Of a stretch of 64,000 nucleotides of DNA, positions 37,281-50,700 are shown one piece after another. The notes under the pieces were generated by a model that was given only the letters and a program-made list of their open reading frames with translations, was not told where the DNA came from and searched no databases. Each line of letters opens with the position of its first letter. Position 1 is the stretch's first letter. This DNA comes from Apostichopus japonicus (taxonomy: Eukaryota; Echinodermata; Holothuroidea; Aspidochirotida; Stichopodidae), in the NCBI RefSeq assembly GCF_037975245.1, contig NC_092567.1:7998714-8062713 (forward strand), given 5' to 3'. A program made the position numbers and the translations under genes.

Positions 37281-38475
37281 ATTTGTAAAGTAAAAAGCAG
37301 ATATAACATCATATCAGTGAGCATTGAAATGCATGTTCCACGATGAACGGCCTCAAAAACTGTCTATGTGTGTAGTCAAAGGCGTAAGAGCCCAATTGGA
37401 TTTGGGGGCTGTAATGACTTGCCCGAAAAAAAAGCCAAAATTTTTCGCGCGCCTCGCGCGCCTCGCGCGCGTTCAACACATCGATGCCAATATCATATAA
37501 GCAAGCATCGGTCATTACATTGCATGGCATCGTGTACCGCACGGTCCGTGAAAGTTGCACAGTATACCGGCAGATGCTAATGTAAACAACCAAATGTCTT
37601 ATGTAGATGGAGAAGCATACAGATCAATTTATGTCAAAACTCTCTTTTACAGTAGTAATGTCGGCCAAGCTTAGAACTTTAATTTAATTACCAAGGAGAT
37701 AATTTTTAAGCTATATATTGCTATTTATTTTTCTTTTGCGGGGGGGGGGGGGCTGCAGCCCCCGCCTCCTACGGGACCTACGCCTATGTGTGTAGTGTTC
37801 GGTTTCGATATACCTGATATCGGAAATATCTGCTATTTTTCATTTCCTTTAACGAAGTTTTATAATAACCATTATAAGAGGTTTTAATATTTCTACACCA
37901 ATAAATTAACTGTGTCTGAATTTTCGAAAATTTCCTGACCAACATTCTTCATCATACTTTCCTCTACTCGTGCAATTTTGACCTGTCTGTTAAGGGTTGG
38001 AGGAGGTTTTTCTATATTGCTTGTCCATAGATTGAATTTTGTGCAACATTATGGGTATGTTTTGAAGTGATTTTATTCGCGAGAAATGTGAATTTTCAAA
38101 TTCTCAACAAATAATCGGCTTAAAACCTTGAAAAGTGGGGCTTTTGGATATTGTGGGCCGTGACGTAGAATCACCTACAAAAGCAATGATCCATAGGACA
38201 TGCATTGAGGTCGAACATGATGTGTGACTGGTGACAATCTTCAAAAAGGTTATGGATGGAAAAAAAAAACTTTTGGGAAATACTTGGTTCTCAGGCAAAA
38301 GTGTACATATGGTTGGTCATTTTTAAGCCCGAGAAGTGCCATTTCCGGTGATCTGGGGGGGGGGGGGGTATCAAAACCAGAAATTTTCTTGTACGCTCCG
38401 CGCCAACCGATGGTGGCGCTCCGCTTAGATAGTAATTCGCGCCCCCCGGGTTAGAAAATCCTGGATACGCGCCTG

Positions 38476-38712
38476 ATCATTTTAATTTAATGTGATTTGT
38501 AAGCTATCGATCATTTTAATACAATGTGATAAGTAAGCTATCGATCATTTTAATATTATGTGATAGGTAAGTTTTCGATCATTTTTATAATATGTGATAG
38601 GTAAGCTATCGATCATTGTAATATTATGTTATAGGTAAGCTATCGATCATTTTAATATTACATGGTAGGTAAGCTATCGATTATTTTAATATTATGTGAT
38701 AGGTTAGCTATC
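38476..38712 (+). repeat. 34-bp minisatellite, right part
   Basis: Seven units continue the array begun at 36358 (GATCATTTTAATATTATGTG..GGTAAGCTATC), ending at GCTATC 38712. Units differ by zero to five bases. Confidence 0.85.
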
Positions 38713-40899
38713 GACAAGCAAGTCACTTTAGGTCACTTTACGCATTTGAGAAAAATTACATTTGAACTTGAAGATACCGTTTCTATACAATACTCGTAGA
38801 TTTGAATAAGTTTTGAAATATTACAATTTGCCTTTATTAATTGCTTCATGTACAGTCTTGTTTTATATGGTATATAAGCAGAACTTAAAACAGTTATTGT
38901 TTTAGCGTTACATAATTTTGGCTGACAAGCTGACAAGTAATCCTTAAATACAAAGATCGGCTCTGTATTGTATATACTCTTCATTTTATTCTTTCATTGT
39001 TATTGTAATGCGCCTTATTAATCATTATACTGGTTTCATTGTGTTTCAGATCTTTATTATCTATATTCTCCGATATTTTCCTTCGATTTAGAATAATTCT
39101 AAGACTATATCTAATACTTGCTCTAATTATTGTTATATTTAGTCATTCATTGTTACATTGCATTCTACTTCATTCATTTATTGATTTTACTTTCTTTCAA
39201 GATTTACTTGTTTTCTTTCGTTCCTCCTATTTCTTTGTTATGAATTAATCTTAGATATTACTCACGCGTACTCCAGTGAATACTAGAAGAATATTGTTAA
39301 ATGTTATCATAATAACAATCACTAGCTGTCTACCGTTATACCATTGATTGTGATACTCAAAATCAAATTAAACATTTTTTTTAATCCAGTTCTTTGTTCC
39401 ATAATTATGATCGGAAATGATGTTTCTTTGAAGACAATAGGAACACGTGACTTTTATTGCTACTTAATGATGCTGATTGATGATTTATGAATATTCATAA
39501 TCTCTTCATTGTAATTCAGTTTTTGTCATATTTGCTTTAACCCAATCGGATATTATGAAGCTATAAAGTTTACCAATATAACCCAAGCCCTGTCACGCAA
39601 AATTTAATAGGCTATATTAACATAACTACAAACACAGATTAACACATAAATATGGAAGAAATCACTGCGTTGCGGCATCTGTTTATGATATTACATATTT
39701 CCAAGGATATAATTATCCCTTTATTTTGTAATTGTTCTTGGTATCTTTCGTATTTATATATGCTTGTACAAATGTTTGTACACAAGTATTAAAACCAAAC
39801 ACACTTGTTCCCTTTGAGGCGATCCTGGTCTCTCATTGTGATACAATTACAACCGATTCATCCCATTTATATGTTTCTATATCATTAGTTCATATCATAG
39901 AAACTAATAATGGAATTATTGATATATATTGATGTTGTAATATCAATGGAAGCAATAAAAGAAAACTAATCAGATAAATATTGTCAACAGTTTTATGTAA
40001 CATGTAGTCTATGTACTAACTTGTAATTTCAACCTCTTACTCTGTTATATCTTGCATCAAGGTCACACAGAAGGTTATGGCTAAACAGTTACTCTCAAAA
40101 CAGGTGAGGCTGGTATAGTTGTGGTCGAGAAGACATTCTTCTTTTCCTGATAAAAGTGTCGCTATCGCTCTATGTGCCGTAAATTTAAACTTTCTCTTCA
40201 AGTTCATCCCAAACTTTTCTAGAAACAAGTGTTGGTCCCGCCTGACCTCAGATGACCTTCGACAGAATTTGAGTGAAACCGGTAGATTTATGAGTATAAC
40301 TGGGTATATGATTCTAGCCTAGTTACGTAAGTTCAAATATAATTTGATTTCATTCAAACCAAACTAGAATCTGTTTAGAACTGTTTAGCTACTCCAAAGA
40401 CTTGTTTTTTTTTATCTGTAATTCAAAAGCAAAATATTTTGTGTCTCACAATTTAATGTATGATTCTGTATCGTTTTATTTCTATGACTGAGTAAATGGC
40501 TTATGTTATCCTTCATGCTGTGACTGAAGTGCAAGAGATATATCTTCTCGTTAACAGCGCACATTATGGTATGCCGCAAGCTGATATATTGTGGCAATTC
40601 ATCCTAAGCAAGCGTTAGTGTCAGATTGATGAAAAGTTCAGTGATAGGGTGATGATTGTTCCTAGTTATTTGTTTACGTGTTTAATTAGTCAACGTACTT
40701 ATAATATTCATTAAATTAATAAATAAATACAACAGATCACACATCAAAGTTCAAGATTGACAACACGAAAGGCTCTCTCTATTTGCACGACGATAAGGAG
40801 TATTTGAATGTATAATGAGAACATTTGACTGGAAAACTGGATGATATTATTTTACGTCAGTATTTAATAAAACCACCATCGCTGACCTAATAAGGTGAT
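38713..40899. other. Nothing recognised
   Basis: AT-rich sequence. Opposing open frames at 40037-40322 have no family or splice support. Confidence 0.3.
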
Positions 40900-41000
40900 C
40901 AAGAGTACAATTTTTTAGGTAGAAAAAGGGCACATTTTTATCCTGAGGAAAAGTAGGGGGATCACGTGCCCCCTGTACCCCCCGGTTCCGCCGCCCTTGG
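40900..41000. repeat. GC-rich repeat end, probable transposon fragment
   Basis: CACGTGCCCCCTGTACCCCCCGG..CCGCCGCCCTTGG forms a sharp GC-rich block in AT-rich sequence and resembles the ends of other elements here (for example 36534-38475). Its complement starts CCAAGGGCGGCGG. No partner end found. Confidence 0.3.
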
Positions 41001-44000
41001 GGTTGGGGATTTTGAATCATTAGCATATATGACGTCATGATCAACTGTTGGTGTGTAAGATATGCAGCACCACATACATTTCACGGGAAGATAAAAGTGG
41101 AGGGAAGGGGAATTGGGGGGGGGGTATATTGCTGTGGTTAAGTTCTATTATGTATCTGCAGTACTGGGCTACATTCGCTTCAATATCTTACTATAAACAA
41201 AAATAAAACAATGTTGACGTATGTGAAGTATATTTTTACCCCTCTTTTGGGAGTTGGCGGGAAAAATTGTTTAACAAGAAGAAATTCTAACGCAAAAAGT
41301 TAGTTGATCCATTACGAGGGTGAGACAGGAACGGCATGGGTGTGAAAGGCTTCTGTGACCGGAAAGATGTTAAAACCCGATATTGTTTGGTTAGATTATG
41401 AGTGGAAATAATTTAACATTTAAGGACGCTTTAAATTGTACTTTTGTGCTTATTTGTAACATTTTTTTTCGTCTTCCTAGCCAAGTCATGTAAGGTTAAC
41501 TCCTATGATAATATTATCAACCTATCTAACCATGTGGCTGTGACCGTACACCTGCTGATATGAAATAAACTGTTTGAACTAATGATACAGGATAAAATAC
41601 ATTTGTGTTATCTGAAACAAATTTAGTGTAAGATTTTACTGCTTTATTTACAAGCATTATATCTGCATGCATTATTACATCGTGTACTGATATCTTAATT
41701 AACCTGAAGTTACTCTTAAGAAAACGTTACTTTACACATCAGTGGTGAAAAGAAAGTGTTCCGCTCTTTGTAAACCATAAAGCAACCGTATTACGACTTA
41801 CCAAGAACGTTACCACAATCTTCAGATTATTGACAATTATATTGCAGACAGTCAAATAAGGTATATTGTTTTGAGTCGGTTAATGAGAGCAATTTATAAA
41901 GTACATAAAGCTTGTAATCTGTCGTCAGACCAGAGATATTTTTTCTAGATTAAATCCTTTGAAGAACTAAAGCTGAACTGGAAACATCCAAACTTTAATT
42001 TACTGTTTGTTTGAATTAAGAATAACAATTTTAAAGAACAACTTTGCTACGGTTGTCCTGGAGCGAATAACATATTTATCAAAATCAACCGAATTATTTG
42101 ATTTAAATTTACAAATAATATTATATTTAGCCTAAAACGAAATAGTCCCACGTTACAGACTAGCATTCAATCTAAAAAATGCTCTTAAAATATTTTGCAT
42201 TCAAACTGAAACCATTTCTGTGCTCTGACCTTAACAATATCAGCATTGATCGCCGCACAGTTTCCATATCTCCGTGAATAAATGGTACGAGCGCCCTCTA
42301 AAAGAATAAAGTTTAAATCGCACGGGAGAAGAACACAACTAACTTTTGATTATAACAAAGTTACCGTAGGATGAAGAATGTGGATTACGGTCAGGATAGT
42401 CAGAGTGAGGTTGTAGGAGTATTTCGATCATCCATGTTAATTTGAGATTGGAAGGGCCGCCCTGACGTTCATTTGTTGTTGATGTTCACAATAATGAATA
42501 TTCAAAGAACATAATGATATAAATATTAAACATCAAGAGAAACAAATGTGGAATCAGGGTATTGTACAGCTTACTACCGTTAAAGCTATTTCCATTCCTT
42601 GGAGGTTGGGGCGGGGAGTTTTGAGAGATTAAAACCAATATGATTTCGTTAAACGTTGTGAATACAATACAATTACAGGCTAAATTTAGTTATAGCTAAA
42701 CATTCGTTTGAACGATATGTTTATGATGGGAGTTAAAGGCCAAACTTGTTTTTATGTACAGAATTTCAACACGATGACTATCGAAATATTGCTTTGCTAC
42801 GGACACTTGGCATATATGGATACAAACGATTATTCCGGCTAATTATTCCATAATCTAGCATTTTGAACGATAAGCCTGCATAGTCGGTCGAAAAACCTTG
42901 ATTAACGATGATAAACTCCGATTATTAACCAAACAATCGGTCTAATTTTTAACCGATTATCCAATTGTATTGCCTATAAGCTTTCATTTTCGGTTGTAAA
43001 ACATGGAGTACCGATTCAAAACAAGACCGGCATTGAGCAATGATCCAAATTTTCCGACAGAATCAAACTGGAATATATCATTAGTTGGTATTTTTCTTTG
43101 CCATACACGTGATTCAGGAATAATTTCGACATGCGAGCAATTATCCGGTAAGATTAGCATAACAATACGAGTAAATCCCATTCTGAATGAGAAGAAAACC
43201 GCAGGTGGCTTTAGCTTTGTTTAGCATTCCAAGGACAGATGTTCTGTTAGTCATACAGCATTGTATTAAGATAGCTTGAATAGACTCGCTGCTTGTGCAT
43301 CAAATCCAACATAAGCAATTGAACGTACGGGGACTGCTGGTGACAGTTTAACCATTTAGTTAAATAATAATTACTTCAAATGCATCAATTAAAAGACACT
43401 GCAACCTTCCCATCGTGCTCTACATCCATGGACATGTTTTTACAAAATTTCTCGTTGGATCAATATCGCAGGATTTACCATGTGAATATTTCGCAATGAT
43501 TTCGTAATCCAAAGTGATGTAACATGAATTCAGGATCAATAGTTTTCAGAGACCTATACATATTTTCGAGGGTTGCAAAAATGATTCCTTGTGAAGGAGG
43601 ATTCAATTTTTCGAGAGGATCACTTTAGTTTTATACCTGGATACACTTTAAACTATATAGCATAACGATAATCCTTATCAGGCGATGAAACGTGTACGTT
43701 ATTTTACCTTCCTGACTTCCCGAAAGTTTTTGGAGATTAACAGATAATGGATGTCAAAGTATTTTCCCGTTGACCTCACGTCATCTCATGTGAGTACACA
43801 TTCCAATGAAAATCTTTGTTATTAATGGTAATCTGGAATAAACGGTATTAGTTTAAACACTAGCAACAGTTCACTTCTCCAAGACCTAAGTTATTGTTAC
43901 ATCAACCAGAAACACTATCCAGAATTACTTAACTTTAACTATATTTTTATAATTTATAATTTTAGGTTTACAGTCTCTCACACGACTTTACAACTTAACC

Positions 44001-44079
44001 CTTGTCATTGGTAACTTGTCACACCTACACACCAAAGTGTGCACAATTCAATCAATCTCTCCTGGGGCACAACAACCAC
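41001..44079. other. Nothing recognised except CGATTAT-type motif cluster
   Basis: 42820-42970 contains CGATTATT, AATCGG and AACCGATTAT motifs in both orientations. No gene or RNA recognised. Confidence 0.3.
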
Positions 44080-44316
44080 GTGTCCCCGGGGGACTTCCCA
44101 TAGGGTGCAGCTACAAACCGGCGCAAACAACTATATTTACAAGTTACTTCGCGAGGCCCCATTTATACACATGGGTGAAGAGAGGCAATGGAGATAAAGA
44201 TAAAAGGATAAAGCGCCTTGCCCAAGGTCACAATATAATGATCTGGCCAGGGCTCGAAGCTGTAATCCTTAAATCACAAGTCCACTGCCTTAACCACTTG
44301 ACCACAACGCCCCCAC
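44080..44316 (-). mobile_element. tRNA-derived SINE
   Basis: On the minus strand from about 44315 it reads GTTGTGGTCAAGTGGTTAAG (A-box-like) and, about 40 bases on, GCTTCGAGCCCTGGCC (B-box-like, 44245-44260). Then comes a body with CCTTGGGCAAGGCGCTTTAT and CTCTTCACCCATGTGTATAA, which I recognise as the conserved body of SINEs widespread in deuterostomes and fish. It has no intact tRNA fold, so it is a retroposon copy, not a tRNA gene. The 129-codon open frame across it on the plus strand is spurious. Confidence 0.72.
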
Positions 44317-47300
44317 TAGCCCAACTAGCCCATGATTTTCTTAAAAAGAAGAGGCAACTTTTAATGACCTTTATTTTAATTATTTTTGATAAACATTTAA
44401 ATTAAAATATCGGCTTAACAAGTAACAATCTAAATTTTGTTACGGTAAAAAATGATGTTTTGAACATCCTCCGATGATCAATCACGACCCAAGCCCAAAG
44501 TGAACAATTATAATAAAGTGAATTATGTAAGACAATAGTCATTCACTTTCTTGATAGAGGCTGAATTAGTTAGTGCAGTCATTGTCTGTCATTTGTGCTG
44601 ATTACACAGAAACCAGAACAAATACACATTGACCTGTGACTGATTCCTTTGCGTAATAAAAGTAAATTAGTCATCATTTCCAGGGTAAGAAAATCGTTTC
44701 TTGGAAACTAAATTATAGAAAAACCTAACTTAATATTACATACGAATTAAACTAATTATCAAACGAATTATGTCACGCTAATGCATCAATTAATCGCCTT
44801 TCACTGTTTTGCGTAATTCAACGGCGTTAAGTACCTTCCGTCAAAAGCTCGGTCTAAATCATTTCTTTACTATGGTAATAACAAACTGTCTCCGTGAAAA
44901 CATAATGTCCAGGCAAGTACAATTATATTCGTGATGTTAAGTTTATTCGAAATGTTTAAAGCACCAATGTAGTCTATACCAACCATTTACTGCTTTTTCT
45001 CTACGAAAAATTCTTGACCAACCTTCAAAATAATTTTTAATTACCAGAATTGATTTTGCCACCATTTGAATATAAATTGCTGTCATTGTGAAAATGGAAA
45101 AGCCCAAGTTTATATTCTTTAGTACCATCATTATAAAATGTATGAAATATTAAAATATCTTTACAGGGATTAAAAAGCAAGTATAGCGCATGCGCCAATT
45201 TAAAGACATTTCCCCTTCTTTACTCATAATGCTTCTTAAAAATTTGACATTCTCGTGTAATATGATCGAACCATCGACTATATGATGTTGTTGAAGTATC
45301 AAACTAAGCCGCAAATTAATATCAGAGAGATCCCCATCAGTAGTGTTCCATCAGTGTTATCAATCACAGAACATACAGATCTAAGCGTCGCTAAGTTACC
45401 GTGTTCCAACATAAACATACATAGGTTTTTCTCCACGGCACTGAATTTAGTTGACAGTGGTAAAATGTCTAAAGTTATTTCCATTATGATGATAAAATGA
45501 TTACTTCCTGAAACGTTTATTTTAATTTTCCTTTTTAATCATAATATTAATAGAAATTAGGCTCATGCTGCATCAAGCAAAGTATGTCGGCTGTAGTTTC
45601 ACAGCGTTGTAAATCTACGAAAAGTTCGATCGAATTATCTTTGCTGGTACCTTCGGTTCTATTTCTTTTTCGTAACTCAATAAAATGACGGCTATTGCAA
45701 GCTCATCACCACGACTCAATAGAGTTGCAGAGCTTTAGGGTTGAGAACGTGACTGCTGGTGGAAGAGGATAGTATAGCTATCAATGGTATCAGTGTGACG
45801 TCATATTATCTGCATACTTTATAGTCTTCGCTTCCGAATTCTTATTTCCTGGATGAAGTTCGTACGTATGATGTTTATCTTTGGATATTTAATATTAAAT
45901 ATGATTGTTGAAAGAACATCATTTAAATTATATATATTTCAATGTACATTCTTAACTTACGGAGCCTTAGACATTAAATTGCTAAATACACGTTATCAGT
46001 TAGTAACGATTCTGCCTAAATGCCGCAGTTTGTGTTGAATTTCCACCTTCAAAAGTACAACAACGTACCTACATAACCTAACATATAATATACTGCAATC
46101 TACTTAAATCACTCCAGAAACGATAAAATTAGACAAAGAGTGTAAGAGTTTGCACAATAATGCATAATTGATCTTTAATATTTGCTATCATATTATATCG
46201 TAAAGCTATTTATTATCACTGGCTTATCTAACAAAACTCTTATAATTTAAGATCACCCAGGCCCCATTAAACATCAAGTTATATTGTCCCTCAGATACTC
46301 AGCTCGTTCAGTTATCAAATTCAAAGTAACATGACGGTGAATAGAGGATCAATATGAATATTGATAACCATTAAAAACATAGCTCGTATGATATATGATA
46401 CAATCTGATCATATAACAACTATTTCGGTTATATTGATAAACATTCCTCTTCCTTTTATAAAATTTGACCCAAGAAAGGTTTAACTATTAAAATAAGTTC
46501 ATCCTCTCCGAACTGGGTTTAAATTAATGACGTCAGTATTGGACACAAATGTCTGAACTAATTTTGTAGTATAAACGTTCATCGAATGGAAACGGATCCG
46601 ATCAAACTTGATCTGTGAAATCTGCTCTTTGTGTTTGTTCGCCATATTTTTTTGTCTGCTATAACAAAGCTAGTAGGGGTGGAGGGAGGGGGGTGCAATG
46701 GTGGGCATAGGCGTTGCGGACAGAAGTGCTCCATAAGAGCCCTCTTTCTTTCCATAGTTTCAACTTTGAGAATTTTGTTTTTACCGTCAAGTCAAAAGCA
46801 CCCCTTCCCTTTTCCATAAAGTTCGTGCCGCTGTTAGCGTATACTTGTCACACTATAAATCTGTATGCTACATGTGTCTTATTCCGCCTAAAGTGTGGGA
46901 TATTATTAATAGTGGTCGCTGTTTCAATATATTTTTCTATCTAAACTGTAAATGTTGTAAACCACTAAAATACCACTGCCTAGTCTAAGTTTTATTTTTA
47001 TAATATATGAAATATTTAGTTTTGAGAATGACAGTTAAACAGCTGACGTCATTAATAAAAGTGACTGGATTATACAATCTAACACCGAGACAATTATGTC
47101 AGTCTCTTGAATGCAACACAAAACTTACAGTAACGGAATAAAAAAGACTTTATAGCCTCAAATAACATGTTTACAGTAAAGTACATATTTGTCACGCATA
47201 AATTGAAACTTATCTAAAAAGTGTTGAAAACTATCCAATTTATTTATTCATAATTTAAATGAAATACCATGAAAAAGGACAGAGATGGAAAAGATATTAA

Positions 47301-47339
47301 AGAAATTAAAACAAGTGTATATAATTTGAAAAGGATTAC
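44317..47339. other. Nothing recognised; three TGACGTCA palindromes
   Basis: TGACGTCA at 45796, 46528 and 47044. Two opposing open frames at 45282-45500 have no support. G-rich patch at 46677-46695. Confidence 0.3.
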
Positions 47340-47700
47340 AAATATACTTTTTTATAATTGTTAATTCGTTTGCTCTGATAATTTAACATGGTCAAGAACC
47401 AATCAAACTACCAATGACGTCATCCATCAATCACTACGTCATCAGTATATATGATCATCTTTCTCATGAACGTCAATTCATTAAAATCACAACCAATGTA
47501 ATATACAATGTAAACTAATATACAATAATGTCAATTTGCTTTTAATCTGTATATAATAACTCACGTACACTCGATAATTAGGAAAGATTTTTTACTTGAA
47601 ATTGTGCTTTATTTTCTTACCATATTTTTACATAATGGCCTTAATTTTTACATGCCGTATCTGTTACGTAATGTCTTTAATCATTACTTATGACACTATA
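47340..47700 (+). repeat. Dispersed duplication related to 33830-34620
   Basis: Shares AATTCGTTTGCTCT, TGACGTCATCCATCA, CACTACGTCATCAGTA and GTTACGTAATGTCTT with 33830-34620, shortened between the landmarks. Confidence 0.5.
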
Positions 47701-50700
47701 TTATAATTTGCCAATGTTCCCACCAAATGTCATTTTCTAATTCGCTGCTTATCTGGAAATTTCAACAACTCTTCCAAATTGAATATATTTTCAAACATTA
47801 ATATCTTTCCTGGAAATTATCTTAAATTCTTTTAAGAATGTTAAAATTGTGGTACTTATCAGGTCGATCTTTTCACTTTTAATATCCAATTTGCAGTTTT
47901 TATTCTCAAACTTTAACTATTATATTTCAAACTTTCGCCTATTTTCTTTAACTTTCGACTTTTAGATGGCAAAGTTAAAAAAAAAGTATTTCCAGTTAAC
48001 ATATTGGTGTTGTATTTCATAATTCGACTTATTCCTCATAATATCGCATTAATACTAGTCATCAATCAGTTCAACTATGTTTTCTCAGAATATCAACGTT
48101 TCTTGATTAGATTGGTGTTAAGTAATACGGGGGTAAAGAAAGGACCACATTGATAAACTGCTGACATTTCGACTGAGTATGTCGAAAAATTAAACGATAA
48201 TGAAATATGGAAGAAAAAAGGTATACGTTGATATAGTGGCTTAGAGTAATTAATTTACTTGATATATGCTCCTGATGGTTTGGTTGTTCTTATGCATATC
48301 TCTGGTATGAAAATGAAATTTGTGAGCAACAATTTAACAGGGCGGGCAGAATGATTTACTGGAGAGAAATTGCCTACCCAGTAACTATGTTATTTACTTC
48401 GCTGTTGTCAGGTTCTGACTATGTCGTGTTAATTACACATTGTAGTACACACCTCGGTCTAACTTAGAGATTTGAGTGACCATAATGATATGTCCGCTAC
48501 TTGTTATGATCGTGTCATGCTTTATTCTCTGTTTTAAAAAAGCATAAATGTTCTTGTCTAATTTATCAATTCCTGATGTAACTTTCTTGACATGTTACAT
48601 TTATTTGTGTTTCTAGCAGAGGAGGATGGTACCGCCCGATTGAGCAAGAGGGGAGAGGGGGGGGGGGAAGGAGTTGGGTGATGGGTTACAGCCCCAAGCA
48701 ACTGATTGAAGTGGAAATTCGGGCAATATTCTGATATAGTTTTGGGAATTCATTACATATAATCTGACATTGATGTTGTTGAGTTTTGACACAGTTCACA
48801 CTCCTTTAATATACGTGCTTGCGTCAACTTGCATCAATAAATTTACTATGCTATGTCTTCTTACATAATCTATTATATTTGTATATTATCTGTATTCCTC
48901 CCGGAGGGTGGTATTGCCAGGGTCGGTGCAGCTTCCCATTAAAGTCAGCTACCCCTCCTCTTAGTTTGGACTTTTATTTCGGAAATGCTTCCATGCTTTT
49001 GTTACGTTTACTGCGTTTATTAAAATACTGTTTTATGTCTGTTTATTCCGGAATGATTCTGCTAACAAGCAGGATCACAACTCGATCAGGTCCCTCTCCC
49101 CCCCCCCCCCCCTAATCACATGACATATGTATTATCTTCCTTCGTTCCCTGAATAATACAACAATTTGGTAGACGATCACTGAAATCCGTACATAAATTA
49201 CCAGAGAAACATACGTATTTGTTTATGTATTATAAATAAGGTTCTCATTCGAGTACCAAACAGTTATATTACATGCCAACCTTACGCATTACCAGTTGAA
49301 TCCCTCTGTCAAATCTAACAAGGTACAGGTACGACCCTTGCAATGTCATCTGCGAATTAATAACGTCACACATCAGGAGACTGTACAAGCTAAGTTCTTC
49401 AATACCGCCCTCATTCCCATTTATTAAACATTTCCTACTGTTTGCTGAGCAATATCAAAACCGCAGGGTTTCACATTGTTGAATAGGTGGCCGTAACAGA
49501 TGACAGTGCCTCACAGCTGAAAGTTTACCTTTACAATAAGAAAGAGACCCTCCTCTATTCATGATTGATATTGTGAAAAACTTTTGAGAAAATGTGTTGC
49601 ACTCAAGTCAATCTCACACCTCCCACTATCTATAAAGTTTGCTCCTCCTCCTACCCCTCCCCCCTTCCCCTTCCCGATACCGCCATATTCTGCTATTGCT
49701 TACAATTTTAGTACTCCAAAGTCCTGAAAGTCAATGACATTTGAACATAACATATCGAGAGTAGTTACACCTATATATGCTGTTAGAAATCTTCCTTTAT
49801 CTCTCTCGACGCTACTCAACTTGATAATTTTGGCCAAATGAATACAGCGCATACTTGAAAACTCGATCAAAATCATAGTTGCCAAGTTACGTAAAACACA
49901 CCAAACTCGATTTGTTTAATCATTTTCTTCAAGCGGTAAGGTTAGCGTAACTCGTAAGCTCAACAAATATATTCAACTTTAAAGTGTTTTGAAGAACTCG
50001 CCTGTCCCTTCAAAACCACTGTAGATTGTCACCGGTGTCGTAAATATATGAGATTACATGCGGCGGATATTGTATATTGTTAAAGCATTCCTAGACGCAC
50101 GCTACGATAACGTGATTTGTATTTTTGAAAATCTACTAAACTTTTTGACCGAAGTCTCCGACGAGAAAAGTGTGTTTTGTAATAATGAGTAATTCCAGTA
50201 ATCACCGCTGTTTATTGAATTTCCAAATAGTCTGAAAAATTTATTGCGTGGCCGGGGCGTTTTTTTCCCCAAACAGGTTTGCAAATACGGAGTTTTTATC
50301 TAATCAGATTGCTCTGAACGTCAGCATCAATAATGACTATCACTAGATAGAAAGTTGGAAGACATACACTGAAACAGAAGAATGGTAAGGTCCTGTGCCT
50401 TAAATATCAACACCTGAGTGAGTTCATTGACGTCACTGAAACGCGATGCTTAAGCTGAGCAGATACAACTTTGTTGTTGATTGTCCTGTGACCCTTCAGT
50501 AAGTCTAGTTACGGGGTTGCCTTCTAAACGTCCTAACTTTACCTTTAAAGCTTGGGTCACTTGTTGACCTTACTTATGATACATACGCTACATTGTAAGA
50601 TTCGTGAGCCTTTCTATTGAAATCGGAATGCGATTAGTGGAATGGATACACTAAAATCACAAGTCTTAAATGAATATACGCAAACATGAGAGCAGCAGTA

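Larger units (their letters stand above)
36534..38475. mobile_element. 1.94-kb TIR element inserted into a 34-bp minisatellite
   Basis: The left end is CAGGTGCGTATCCAGG. The right end is CCTGGATACGCGCCTG, whose complement is CAGGCGCGTATCCAGG, one mismatch in 16. ATCAT is duplicated on both sides (36529-36533, 38476-38480), and the tandem repeat resumes in phase, so the insertion is clear. Subterminal GCGCGCGCCCCCCGGG appears on the left and CGCGCCCCCCGGG on the right. Inside are a purine-only tract, GC-rich boxes and two related segments (37118-37280 and 38325-38475). No transposase is visible, so it is non-autonomous. A 5-bp duplication does not point to a common superfamily. Confidence 0.72.

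Noticed and set aside
44245-44316. Possible functional tRNA gene
   Set aside because: Box-like motifs are present but the body continues as a SINE and the acceptor stem and anticodon arm do not form a good cloverleaf.
44016-44405. 129-codon plus-strand open frame
   Set aside because: It runs antisense through a tRNA-derived SINE with A-box and B-box on the minus strand. There is no protein similarity I can see.
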